Source: Flavobacterium sp. 83 (GTDB taxonomy: Bacteria; Bacteroidota; Bacteroidia; Flavobacteriales; Flavobacteriaceae). Taken from it: a stretch of 64,000 bases of DNA. The stretch is taken from contig NZ_JQMS01000001.1 of assembly GCF_000744835.1 (NCBI RefSeq), forward strand, positions 2,480,001 to 2,544,000, read 5' to 3'. The notes beneath the pieces are model-generated. The model did no database searches, had not been told where the DNA came from, and saw nothing but the letters and a program-made list of their open reading frames with translations. Positions 1 to 7,680 of this stretch are shown piece after piece; positions within the stretch are counted from its first letter, which is position 1, and each line of letters opens with the position of its first letter. The translations under genes and the position numbers were made by a program.

Positions 1-604
1 CAACTTTAAATTTTCCGAAATCAAAATTCCGATACTTTTCTAAAGTTTCAATCAACTTTTCTTTATGGCTGATTTCTTTTCGAAATCGTGCTACAGTTGC
101 ATGCGCCGTATTAATGGAATAGCGTTTGTCAATACTTTCTTCTAATCCTGAATTCGTGAAATTTGTTCTTAAATTGTTTCTTAAATCATCCAGGGAATCA
201 GAATTGGTAAAACCCTGAAGCATTATAGCCGATGGGGAAGCAGTGATACCTTGAAAATTAATTGCTATATCCTGTATTCCAACAAGACTTTTTTCGATAA
301 TTGCAACATAATCGGGAATCGAAATTGTTTCCAAATCGAAGCCATCATAACAGGAAATAATTGATAGTACCGTGATATGAATATCTGAACTTGGATAATA
401 ATATTGCTCTGGATTGCTCTGCTTCAGTTCGTCTAAAAAGCCCTGAATGTTTTTTTTGGTTTCGCTATCAGGTCGAATTACTACAGTAATGCCAAATCTA
501 TTATCTGAAAGCGAATCGATTTGATTGTCAATTTGATACGTGTTCGTCACAATCTTTTCAATAGATTCGTTGTATAGCGCAGTATATTGCTGTTTTAAAT
601 CCAT
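1..604 (-). CDS. 2H phosphoesterase-like protein (2'-5' RNA ligase family), 3' end outside window
   Basis: The start codon is at 604 and the frame stays open to the window edge, so 201 N-terminal residues are seen and the C terminus is missing. Two HxT motifs are visible: HIT at residues 76-78 inside a hydrophobic strand (IHITVLS) and HAT at 168-170 (HATVARF). The spacing and strand context fit the paired catalytic motifs of the 2H (LigT/CPDase) superfamily, whose members hydrolyse or ligate 2',3'-cyclic or 2'-5' phosphodiester bonds. The substrate cannot be told from sequence. It lies 13 bp downstream of the TetR gene on the same strand, so it is probably the last gene of the MBL-TetR-2H operon. 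The family call rests on the motifs alone. Confidence 0.7.
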   Translation of the reverse strand, partial: MDLKQQYTALYNESIEKIVTNTYQIDNQIDSLSDNRFGITVVIRPDSETKKNIQGFLDELKQSNPEQYYYPSSDIHITVLSIISCYDGFDLETISIPDYVAIIEKSLVGIQDIAINFQGITASPSAIMLQGFTNSDSLDDLRNNLRTNFTNSGLEESIDKRYSINTAHATVARFRKEISHKEKLIETLEKYRNFDFGKFKV

Positions 605-617
605 TTGTTTGCTTGTT

Positions 618-1178
618 TTATGTTATCATATCCCAAAGCAAGTCAAAAGTGTCATTGATAACGGTGTCTTGTTCGGGTTTTGAAAATTCTTTAGCAACTA
701 AATATTGATTGATGCTGAAAGTGTGTCCGCAGATGATTGTAAAAATGAGTTCAACATCCATCGGCTTTATGATTTTGTCCTTTACTCCTTTTTCTAAAAG
801 CGTCATAATTGGTTTAATGTATTTCTGAGTTTCTTCTTCTGCAATTTGTTTTAAGTAAGGCGAAGAGTTGAATTGTTCCATGAAACGGAACTCCGTCTTG
901 TGCTTTAATGCCCAATGAAGTGTTGCAGAATAATAAATTTTCAAAATTCCCTGCAACGATTTTTCGTCTTTAATTATTTCTGAAATGTGTTCATTCAGAC
1001 GGCTTTTAATGGCAATATACAAAGCCTTGACTAATTCGTCTTTTGTTGGGAAAAAGTAAAACAAGGTGCCGCTGGCAATACCTGCTTCCTTTGCTATTTT
1101 ACTTGTGGGTGTATCGTGAAAGCCAAACTCAACAAATAGTTTGAGTGCCGCCGCCAGTAATTTTTCTCTCTTGTCCAT
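618..1178 (-). CDS. TetR/AcrR family transcriptional regulator
   Basis: 186 residues, the usual size for a TetR-family repressor. The N terminus holds the typical DNA-binding domain: a first helix (residues 4-20), then a helix-turn-helix around 24-45 with the family pattern IAKEAGIASGTLFYFF followed by KDELV. The C-terminal two thirds is helical and would form the ligand-binding and dimer domain; the ligand is unknown. The gene lies 69 bp downstream of the MBL hydrolase gene and 13 bp upstream of the 2H phosphoesterase gene on the same strand. A palindrome at 2353-2374 over the promoter of this operon is the obvious candidate operator, which suggests autoregulation and joint induction of all three genes. 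Confidence 0.92.
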   Translation of the reverse strand: MDKREKLLAAALKLFVEFGFHDTPTSKIAKEAGIASGTLFYFFPTKDELVKALYIAIKSRLNEHISEIIKDEKSLQGILKIYYSATLHWALKHKTEFRFMEQFNSSPYLKQIAEEETQKYIKPIMTLLEKGVKDKIIKPMDVELIFTIICGHTFSINQYLVAKEFSKPEQDTVINDTFDLLWDMIT

Positions 1179-1247
1179 TATTCAGATTTTATTTTTCTCC
1201 AACGTTATACCGCTACGGATTGCTTTATTCACGGATAATTGAGGAGA

Positions 1248-2309
1248 TTATTTTACACCTTTCCACCATTGTGAAAATTGCTGTGTGGTATCTTTTAAAT
1301 TTACCTGTTCACCAATCATCGGTGTGATGAGGTTTAGGTTTTCTTGTTTGTTGTTTTCTATAATCAATTCCAGAGGTTCGTACCAAGGGTGATTCCCGAG
1401 TGCAAATTTTGAAGAGTGAACGGGAAAAATTCGTTTGGCATTTAAGTCTTTTGCTGCTTGCAAAATTTCATCTGGCATCATGTGAATGTATTTCCAACTC
1501 TTGTCATACTGACCGTTTTCTAAAATGGCTAAATCAAAAGCGCCAAACGTTTTCCCAATTTCGGCAAAGTGTTTGTCGTACCCACTGTCGCCACCAATAA
1601 AAATTTGCATTGTTGGTGTTTGTAAAACATAGGAGGTCCAAAGTGCTTTGTTTCTAGTTAGTCCACGACCTGAAAAATGTCTAGAAGGAACCGTATGCGC
1701 TGTAAAACCATCGTCCAAAACTATTTTCTTGTTCCAGTCTTTTTCAATGATTTTAGTGGTGTCAAAACCCCAATATTCAAAATGTTCGCCGGTGCCAAGT
1801 CCACAGATTATTTTTTTTATTTTAGGTTTTAATTTTAAAACGGTTTTATAATCCAAATGATCCCAATGGTCATGCGAAATAAAAAGGTAATCAATTTCGG
1901 GAATGTCATCCGTTGTGTAACGGTCGGTTCCTTTGAAGGCTTTTGTTGCAAATGAAAATGGAGAAGCAAAGCCACTTAAAACAGGATCAACTAAAATTCG
2001 TTTTCCGTCAACTTGAAGGTAGTAGGAGGAATGCCCGAACCAAACCAAAATATTTTCGTTTAGGTCTGCATTCAAAAGATCAGTCTTTGTAGATGGAATT
2101 TCGTCTACTGGTGTAACGTTCTTGTGCTGCCCAAAAAAGAACTCTTTACCAACGGTATAATAGCTTGCTCCTTCTGTCAGGTCAGGCGTGAAGCTTTGGT
2201 TTTGAAAAGTGCCGTTTTTATAATTTGGTGATTGTTTAATTTTTTCCAATCTTTTGCCTGTAGGCAGTTTACCAAATTTTACTTGTTTTAAATAAGATAA
2301 TACGCTCAT
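1248..2309 (-). CDS. MBL-fold metallo-hydrolase (NAPE-PLD/RomA/UlaG-like)
   Basis: 353 residues. The metal-binding signature HDHWDHLD lies at residues 146-153, preceded by FGHSSYYLQVDGKRILVDP (about 91-109), which is the usual first strand pair of the NAPE-PLD/UlaG branch of the metallo-beta-lactamase fold. Further ligands are likely in HTVPSRHFSGRG (about 206), IFIGGDSG (about 238) and FPVHSSKF (about 299). Relatives cleave phosphodiester or lactone bonds; this sequence does not define the substrate. No signal peptide is visible, so it should be cytoplasmic. It is first in a probable operon with a TetR regulator and a 2H phosphoesterase, and its promoter overlaps a TetR-type palindrome. Confidence 0.88.
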   Translation of the reverse strand: MSVLSYLKQVKFGKLPTGKRLEKIKQSPNYKNGTFQNQSFTPDLTEGASYYTVGKEFFFGQHKNVTPVDEIPSTKTDLLNADLNENILVWFGHSSYYLQVDGKRILVDPVLSGFASPFSFATKAFKGTDRYTTDDIPEIDYLFISHDHWDHLDYKTVLKLKPKIKKIICGLGTGEHFEYWGFDTTKIIEKDWNKKIVLDDGFTAHTVPSRHFSGRGLTRNKALWTSYVLQTPTMQIFIGGDSGYDKHFAEIGKTFGAFDLAILENGQYDKSWKYIHMMPDEILQAAKDLNAKRIFPVHSSKFALGNHPWYEPLELIIENNKQENLNLITPMIGEQVNLKDTTQQFSQWWKGVK

Positions 2310-2352
2310 TTCGAATAAGATAGTTAAAGAAATTGAAATAAATACAGGTTTA

Positions 2353-2374
2353 TTACTGACTAATCAGTCAGTAA
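2353..2374. promoter_or_regulatory. Putative TetR operator (palindrome)
   Basis: Arms TTACTGACT (2353-2361) and AGTCAGTAA (2366-2374) are perfect inverted repeats around a 4-base centre. The size and the ACTGACT half-site are typical of TetR/AcrR operators. It starts directly after the -7 box of the minus-strand promoter at 2372-2401, so a bound dimer would cover the transcription start of the operon that encodes the TetR protein at 618-1178. Confidence 0.75.
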
Positions 2375-2401
2375 ATGTAAATCTATTTTTTCAACTGGCA
2401 A
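2372..2401 (-). promoter_or_regulatory. Promoter of the MBL-TetR-2H operon
   Basis: On the minus strand there is TTG (2401-2399), 19 bases, then TACATTTA (2379-2372), one mismatch from the Bacteroidota -33/-7 pattern TTG-N19-TAnnTTTG. Expected transcription start is near 2365, inside the palindrome. The start codon follows at 2309. Confidence 0.6.
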
Positions 2402-2472
2402 TAGTTTTTCTAAAAAGTAATTTTTTTCTAAAAAATAGCGGGTTTTATACAATCGTGTTAGTGTCTTATTTT

Positions 2473-2500
2473 AGTCCTTTGCTTGAGAAAGCAAAGGACT
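2473..2500 (-). terminator. Hairpin after the serine hydrolase gene
   Basis: Perfect 12-bp inverted repeat AGTCCTTTGCTT / AAGCAAAGGACT with a 4-base loop, 17 bases after the stop codon of the serine hydrolase gene. No strong T-run follows on the minus strand, so it may terminate weakly or protect the 3' end. Confidence 0.55.
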
Positions 2501-2517
2501 TTATAATGTTCAATGAT

Positions 2518-3990
2518 TTAGGACTTTGAAATTTCTTCCAATACTTTTTTTCCGTTTTCATTTTGAGGATTTAGTTCTACGGATTTTTTATAATTTATAA
2601 TGGCAAGCTTTTTATCTCCATTTTTCAAATAGGCTTCTCCCAAACTATCGTAGGTATTCCCTGATTTTGGAAACGCTTCCACATTTAGTTTGAAAACTGC
2701 TATGGCTTCTTTTACTTTTCCGGTTTGTAATAATTGGTATCCTGCGTTGTTCATCTCATTTTCGTTGATAGCGTAGGTACTTGAATTTTTATTTTCTTTA
2801 AAATAAGTTAGTCCAGAGACGATTCCCTTTTCCAGAATAACGTCTACTAAAGCTGTGGCTAATGATTTTTTAGGCAAACTGTATGGTTTATTGTATAGGA
2901 TATTTCCAATCGCTGTATTCATCTCGGTTAAGTTCGCACTGCCCGTATTGTTTAATAATACAACCAGATTTTTGTCAGACGGAATGCGGGAAACCAAAGT
3001 GTTGAACCCATTTATTCCACCACCATGCTCAATAACCGTAATGCTGTCATTCTTTTCTCCATTGAAAGCCTTATTGATAAACCATCCGTAACCATAATGT
3101 CCCGGTCCAGCAGGAATGTAAGGATTGAATAATAAATCTCGATATTTTTTCGAAAGTAACTGTTCCGTGTACAGCGCTTGGTCCCATAAATACAAATCTT
3201 CTACAGTAGAATACAAAGAACCGGCAGCGTAGGGGATAGACAAATCAAGATAACTGGCATTACTATAGTTTTTACCATTTTTCTCATAACCGGAAGCTCT
3301 ATTTTTTAGAATCGTTTCATGATGATCAAATCCTGTATTATCCATTTTGAGCGGCGTAAGAATATTATCTTGTAAAAACTGCTCATAAGTTTTGCCAGAA
3401 ACTTTCTCTATAATATAACCTAATAAAAAATAACCGGAATTGCTGTACGCAAATTTTTCACCTGGCTTAAATTCCAGAGGCAAGTCAGCGAATACTTTTA
3501 CAAATGCTTCCGGGCTATACGGATTGATGCTTAATTCTTTTACGAAATTAGGAAACGAAGTATAATTTGGAATTCCGGATGTGTGTGTCAGTAAGTGATG
3601 AATAGTGATTTTATCGCCCGATGTTTTAGGATAATCAGGAAGATATGTTGAAATGGGAGCATCCAACTTTAATTTTCCTTGCTCGACTAATTGAAGTATT
3701 AGCATGGAAGTAAACTGTTTGGTAACAGAGCCTAATCGGTGTTTAGTATCGGGTTGATTCGGAATATTCCATTCCATGTTTGCCATTCCAAAACCTTTTT
3801 TATAAATAACTTTTCCTGCATCAGCGACAAGGACAGAGCCGTTAAATTGTCCGTAGTCGGAATATAGATTCATCAATTTATCGATTTGCTCCGTTTTGGT
3901 TTGCCCAATGGAAACCGTCAATGTAGTGAGTTGAATGAATAGACCAATTAAGATAGTCTTTACTGCAAAATGTTTGGAACCTTGTTTCAT
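2518..3990 (-). CDS. Serine hydrolase (class C beta-lactamase/DD-peptidase fold) with C-terminal TPRs
   Basis: 490 residues. An N-terminal hydrophobic stretch ending near VSIGQ (about residue 30) is a probable Sec signal peptide, so export is expected. The catalytic motifs of the AmpC/penicillin-binding family are present: SVTK at 88-91 (nucleophile Ser88, base Lys91), YSN at 182-184 and HGGG near 323. Residues about 410-485 contain two tetratricopeptide-like repeats (NTYDSLGEAYLKNGDKKLA). Such proteins act as esterases, D-amino-acid peptidases or peptidoglycan enzymes; true beta-lactamase activity is unlikely. It stands alone, ending in a hairpin at 2473-2500. Confidence 0.88.
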   Translation of the reverse strand: MKQGSKHFAVKTILIGLFIQLTTLTVSIGQTKTEQIDKLMNLYSDYGQFNGSVLVADAGKVIYKKGFGMANMEWNIPNQPDTKHRLGSVTKQFTSMLILQLVEQGKLKLDAPISTYLPDYPKTSGDKITIHHLLTHTSGIPNYTSFPNFVKELSINPYSPEAFVKVFADLPLEFKPGEKFAYSNSGYFLLGYIIEKVSGKTYEQFLQDNILTPLKMDNTGFDHHETILKNRASGYEKNGKNYSNASYLDLSIPYAAGSLYSTVEDLYLWDQALYTEQLLSKKYRDLLFNPYIPAGPGHYGYGWFINKAFNGEKNDSITVIEHGGGINGFNTLVSRIPSDKNLVVLLNNTGSANLTEMNTAIGNILYNKPYSLPKKSLATALVDVILEKGIVSGLTYFKENKNSSTYAINENEMNNAGYQLLQTGKVKEAIAVFKLNVEAFPKSGNTYDSLGEAYLKNGDKKLAIINYKKSVELNPQNENGKKVLEEISKS

Positions 3991-4030
3991 AATGATTGTT
4001 GATTTTTGTGATTGATGTTGTGTGCTATTT

Positions 4031-4354
4031 TTATTCCTCTAATAAATTTTCAGTTTTTGTCAAAAAAGCTTCTACTGATTCATTAATGTCTATGTCCATT
4101 CGGTCTGCAAGTACTGTCAGCCACCAAATACATTCACCCAATTTATGCTGCAGTTCAGGGTTTGTATCTCCTTTTGGCCAGCGGCCTTGTTGTGACATGG
4201 TGTGACGTCCTACCAATCCCGCATCCGTAAGAAAAGCCAAAGCATCTTCCTCTACTGTCCATTCACTGCCGTGGTGGGTTTTTTCCAGTTGATGGTATTG
4301 TTGTCTGATTTTTAACGCTCTTTCCTTGATTTCTTTTAAATCTAAATTCTTCAT
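4031..4354 (-). CDS. MazG-like nucleotide pyrophosphohydrolase-related protein
   Basis: 107 residues, no signal peptide and no membrane segment. The sequence has an acidic helix (WTVEEDALAFLTDAG) and a later helix with ELQHKLGECIWWLTVLADRM. The pattern of conserved Glu and Asp on two helices is that of the all-alpha MazG/NTP-PPase group, which hydrolyses non-canonical nucleoside triphosphates to monophosphates using Mg2+. I see only one such domain, and the usual EExxE motif is not textbook, so the activity is unproven. It lies 40 bp upstream of the serine hydrolase gene on the same strand and could be cotranscribed with it, although no functional link is evident. Confidence 0.55.
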   Translation of the reverse strand: MKNLDLKEIKERALKIRQQYHQLEKTHHGSEWTVEEDALAFLTDAGLVGRHTMSQQGRWPKGDTNPELQHKLGECIWWLTVLADRMDIDINESVEAFLTKTENLLEE

Positions 4355-4676
4355 TTATTATTTATTTGGGTTAATCGGGACATTGTCTTAAACTAGTATT
4401 TGTAATTAAAAAAAAGTTCTAAATTTTTGAGGGCACGAGCGGGACGCTCTCGCCAGCTAGGGGCACTTATGCACAAAAGTGAAGAAAAACACTCAAAAAA
4501 CAAGCTAAAACCACTCCAAAAAAAGAGGACACTAAATCCTCTAATAATTCTTTCTTAAAACTTTACGATAACTCCATAGTACCTGCCAGTGACTGGTTCC
4601 GTTCAACAGGAGTTTCATTGTTCGTGCTACGCACGCAACGAAGCATCCATGTAAAAGCAGTAAATTTATATATTCA
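4355..4676. other. Intergenic region (322 bp) with small dyads
   Basis: No credible gene here. It holds a small GC-rich dyad (GAGCG/CGCTC around 4440-4452) in an otherwise AT-rich stretch and a second dyad (CGTGC/GCACG around 4623-4635). The local composition differs from the neighbouring genes and looks like degraded repeat DNA. I see no insertion-sequence ends. Confidence 0.4.
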
Positions 4677-5549
4677 TTATTCTCTTTTAACTCCATATAA
4701 GACTTTCAAAGCACGACTTGTTGAAGCAGCTACTACAGAAGTATGCGTTTCATTCTCAAAAATTTGAGTAGTTAATGTTAAACCTTTGTAGTTACGTTCT
4801 TCCAATGTATTTATAAATGAATTAATGGATGGAAGCATAATTTCAGGTTCAAGACTACCATAGGAAATGAAAACTTTCCCATTTAGTTCGGCATTTTCTG
4901 TAATGAAGTTTTTTTGATTAGATAGAATCTCTTGATTATTCCAAAGAAAAGAAGGACTGTTTATTCCATATCTTTTAAATAAAGTAGGAGCATTAATTAA
5001 ACAATAACCAGCAAATAAACCACCAACAGAATGTCCTAATATACCATAATCATTTTTAGTTTTGTAATTATTATTGATAAATGGTATAATATTGGTTCGG
5101 ATAGTTGCTAAAAATTCTTTTGCTCCTCCGGTTTTTACTTCGGATTTAGGTATGTTGAGTCCATTTGCTATTTCTGCATCTACATTTGAATTATTTGAAG
5201 GAGTACAATCTGCCATTCTACTAGATATCCAAGTTGTATTTGATTGGTTTTTATCTCCAATAGCAACAATTATTATTTTCTCTATTTCTTGACTAGAATC
5301 TAGTAAATTGTGAAGAGAAGAAATTAAAGGATATGAATAGGTGGCATCTAGTATATATAAAACAGGATAATGTATTGTGTCTGATGGATTATAATTTGAA
5401 GGAAGTGAAATGTACAACTGGTAATCTTTTTTATTAAATGAAGATTTTACATTATGTCCATTCATTGAAAGGTTTTCATTTTGTGCTTCAGATAAATTTG
5501 GAATAAAGAATGAAATAATAATGATTATGAATAAAGTTTTAAGTTTCAT
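4677..5549 (-). CDS. Secreted alpha/beta hydrolase, putative esterase (esterase D/enterochelin esterase family)
   Basis: 290 residues with a Sec signal peptide (hydrophobic core at residues 6-19, cleavage near SEAQ). The nucleophile elbow GHSVGG lies at 172-177 (Ser174), and a likely catalytic histidine is in ENETHTSV near residue 269. The N-terminal part (YQLYISLPSNYN, YPVLYILDAT) matches the putative-esterase family that includes enterochelin esterase Fes/IroE and S-formylglutathione hydrolase. No siderophore genes are near, so the substrate is open. The gene is flanked on its 5' side by hairpin-bearing intergenic DNA (5552-5736), and the AAA ATPase gene lies further upstream on the same strand, so it may belong to an acquired segment. 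Confidence 0.82.
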   Translation of the reverse strand: MKLKTLFIIIIISFFIPNLSEAQNENLSMNGHNVKSSFNKKDYQLYISLPSNYNPSDTIHYPVLYILDATYSYPLISSLHNLLDSSQEIEKIIIVAIGDKNQSNTTWISSRMADCTPSNNSNVDAEIANGLNIPKSEVKTGGAKEFLATIRTNIIPFINNNYKTKNDYGILGHSVGGLFAGYCLINAPTLFKRYGINSPSFLWNNQEILSNQKNFITENAELNGKVFISYGSLEPEIMLPSINSFINTLEERNYKGLTLTTQIFENETHTSVVAASTSRALKVLYGVKRE

Positions 5550-5551
5550 TT

Positions 5552-5736
5552 ATGTTTTTAATTATTAGGTTATGTTCGGCGATTTGGTTGCTGCCAACGT
5601 CTTGGCACTACAGCGGGTTTGGGACTAAATTAAGCTCTATTTTCGGATTTGCCAAATCTTCCAAATACAAAACCAACTTCCCATTAAGCCTATTGCCCAA
5701 ATCCGTTGAAGTAGCATTTATCTTCAGGCATTTTTT
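5552..5736. repeat. Hairpin-bearing intergenic element between esterase and AAA ATPase
   Basis: The stretch contains TGCCAA/TTGGCA (5592-5597 and 5602-5607, loop CGTC) and a more GC-rich body than its surroundings. It can be read as a 62-codon plus-strand frame, but that frame has no coding character and runs into the end of the AAA gene. From memory, similar intergenic sequences recur beside accessory genes in Flavobacteriia; only one copy is in this window, so this is not proven here. Confidence 0.4.
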
Positions 5737-7269
5737 TTAAAGTGCTATTGTTTGAATAAATGCTCTCATCATATTTATTGAGTCATTGAGATTGTCAAAA
5801 GTATATTTTGTATTATTAATGTTTTCAGGATGATGAATTTGATGTCTAATATAATCTGTGAGAATTATTTGCTCTACTCTCAAATTTCCATCTCGCATTT
5901 GCTTATTGTAAGCAACCGTTGGTTTTGCATTTCTAAAATTATTTAATTCCCCCTCTAACTCTATGTAGCCATAGAGTTCATTATGGTATTCTTCAGTTAC
6001 TTCTGAAAATGCAAGGAAATTAACTTCGTTAAGTGAATGATAAGGAAGTTGATTTGGCAAAATGGCTTCTATGTTTTTTGTATTATTTGCATTTGTAACT
6101 AATCTTAAATGCTCAAATTTTAGCGCTTTAACCAATGTTGCACTATGTGTCGTAATAATTACTTGTGTATTTGGTGTTGTAGCCAGTTCCAAAAAAGCAG
6201 AAATCAATTTTTTTTGATGGTCTGTATGTTGTGAAGTTTCTGGTTCCTCAATTGCATAGATAATACTTGGTATATTTTCTTCTGCTTTTCTTCTTTCTGC
6301 TTCTGCTCTGAAAAAATTAAGTAAAATAAGTCTTTTTACTCCGCTACCTCTTTTATTAATTGGAATATCATTATCGCCTGTAATGGAAACGCTTTTAAAT
6401 ACATCAGCCCATTTTAAACTCTCAACTGGTGGAATAACTGGATTTAAACTATTTGCAATTTCGGGATTCATTTCTCTTACTTTTTCAAGTGTTCTCGTAG
6501 AAACTTCTCTTAATTTATTTTCTACTTCTAATGCAATTTCAGCAAATTTTTGTTTAAGTACTGTATCATTCAAAATTTGTTTTACTGCTTCTTTTAATGG
6601 GTCTTGAACTTCACTATCTCCATCACTATTTTTTCTATCAGATTGAAATAACGAATAAAGAGGCAAGTAATTTTGTAATTTGTCCCAAATAGATTTGGTG
6701 TCACCTTTAGTTACATCAATTTCAATTTCAGCTAATTGTAAGTCAGAACTAAAATGTGTCCAAATTGCTGTACGCATTATTGCATTTATCGTTTGATTAG
6801 TGCAAGTAATTGCGTTTTCTCTAATCGTCTTTTGATAGTCAGTATTTTTCTTTTGTAGTAAGTCTTTACAATTGTCGTTTGTCGGGTGATTTGCTTTAAC
6901 AAAAACTTTTTCTTTACCTGCATTTGGATATTTCTTTATTATTTCAAGTTGATTGTTTGAATTTAATAAATACTCTGCTTGTAGTGTAGTTTCGTTTGTA
7001 CTGTCAATTACTATTGTTGTTGGTAATTCTTCAAAACAAACGGATATTATTATTTCATTGTCATTGTCAGCAGCTGCTTGTTTGTTTATATCATCTTTGT
7101 CAAGTTTTACAACACCTTTGCCGTCATTGAAGAAAATATCCAAAGCTTCTAAAACCGTTGATTTTCCAATGTCATTTTTACCAACAAAAGCAGTCAAATC
7201 ATCAAATTCAATTTCTACTTGGTCTTTGTAGCTTCTAAAATTCTTAATCTTTACTTTTTTGATTTTCAT
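5737..7269 (-). CDS. OLD/RecF-like AAA ATPase with C-terminal HEPN-like segment (defence candidate)
   Basis: 510 residues, no signal peptide. N terminus: MKIKKVKIKNFRSYKDQ, the opening strand typical of RecF/OLD/SMC-like ATPases, then Walker A GKNDIGKST at 30-38. Walker B with the ABC-type glutamate, YAIEEPE, is near residue 340, and the H-loop IITTHSAT is near 371. OLD nucleases continue into a TOPRIM domain; I see none. Instead the last 85-90 residues contain RHQIHH (Arg475 to His480), which fits the RX4-6H motif of HEPN RNases, followed by PEN and an amphipathic helix. The architecture recalls RloC/PrrC, in which an ATPase controls a HEPN-like anticodon nuclease. A phage-defence role is inference. 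It is a single gene beside intergenic repeats. Confidence 0.72.
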   Translation of the reverse strand: MKIKKVKIKNFRSYKDQVEIEFDDLTAFVGKNDIGKSTVLEALDIFFNDGKGVVKLDKDDINKQAAADNDNEIIISVCFEELPTTIVIDSTNETTLQAEYLLNSNNQLEIIKKYPNAGKEKVFVKANHPTNDNCKDLLQKKNTDYQKTIRENAITCTNQTINAIMRTAIWTHFSSDLQLAEIEIDVTKGDTKSIWDKLQNYLPLYSLFQSDRKNSDGDSEVQDPLKEAVKQILNDTVLKQKFAEIALEVENKLREVSTRTLEKVREMNPEIANSLNPVIPPVESLKWADVFKSVSITGDNDIPINKRGSGVKRLILLNFFRAEAERRKAEENIPSIIYAIEEPETSQHTDHQKKLISAFLELATTPNTQVIITTHSATLVKALKFEHLRLVTNANNTKNIEAILPNQLPYHSLNEVNFLAFSEVTEEYHNELYGYIELEGELNNFRNAKPTVAYNKQMRDGNLRVEQIILTDYIRHQIHHPENINNTKYTFDNLNDSINMMRAFIQTIAL

Positions 7270-7480
7270 ATGTAAATTCTGTTTTTTGTTAGGTATTGCG
7301 GTATGCTTGTAGGTAACTATACTCGCTACAAACTAGCGATATACGCACAAAAATGGTATGCCTTACACTACAAATAACTTTTCTGCCGTTTCGCTAATGT
7401 AATCAATTTATTACGAATCATCGGCATTGAAATTCTAAAGTAATCGAATAGAAATAAATAAACTTAGGAATCAGATTCCC

Positions 7481-7560
7481 TAGCCCCGATAGCAGCGGCA
7501 TCCTTTATGTTCTTTCTTTAAGAACATAAAGATAGAGCGGAAAGCGGGAGAGAGCTCCTG
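7481..7560. repeat. Interspersed hairpin repeat, copy 1
   Basis: Outer parts TAGCCCCGATAGCAG (from 7481) and AGCGGGA...AGCTCC (to about 7558) flank a perfect 12-bp hairpin CTTTATGTTCTT/AAGAACATAAAG (7503-7514, 7520-7531). The outer parts recur at 12560-12647 with a different hairpin. It lies between the AAA gene and dnaK and may act as a transcript end or barrier. Confidence 0.7.
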
Positions 7561-7663
7561 ATTACGACTTCCGCCAGAATGACAAACCCTCTAAAATGTC
7601 ATGTTGTCAGATTTTTTTACGCCAATTTTAACATAAACTGACAATTTAAGGAGCTGTATTGCA

Positions 7664-7680
7664 TTGGCACAAAGATTGAC
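7664..7680 (+). promoter_or_regulatory. Sigma54-like promoter of dnaK
   Basis: TTGGCAC (7664-7670), five bases, then TTGAC at 7676-7680. GG and the GA step are 12 bp apart, as in the -24/-12 consensus TGGCAC-N5-TTGC, with A instead of C at the -12 element. A start near 7691 would leave a leader of about 44 bases before the dnaK ATG. No TAnnTTTG box is evident closer to the gene. Confidence 0.5.

Noticed and set aside
2518-3990. Annotation of the serine hydrolase as an antibiotic-resistance beta-lactamase
   Set aside because: SxxK, YSN and HGG motifs are shared by many esterases and peptidases of this fold, and the C-terminal TPR repeats are not a feature of AmpC.
4432-4640. Insertion-sequence remnant in the 4355-4676 gap
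   Set aside because: Small GC-rich dyads exist, but no transposase fragment, terminal inverted repeats or target duplication.
5552-5740. A 62-codon plus-strand open frame between the esterase and the AAA gene
   Set aside because: It begins just beyond the esterase start, has no recognisable domain, and overlaps repeat-like intergenic DNA and the end of the AAA gene. It reads as a chance frame in a repeat.
5737-7269. Classification of the AAA gene as a classic OLD nuclease or Gabija GajA
   Set aside because: Both require a TOPRIM domain after the ATPase; the C-terminal part here has no visible TOPRIM acidic motifs (E...DxD).
7285-7420. Integron attC site upstream of the AAA gene
   Set aside because: GTTAGGT matches a core-site word, but I see no matching RYYYAAC partner, no complete paired L/R boxes and no integrase gene in the window.
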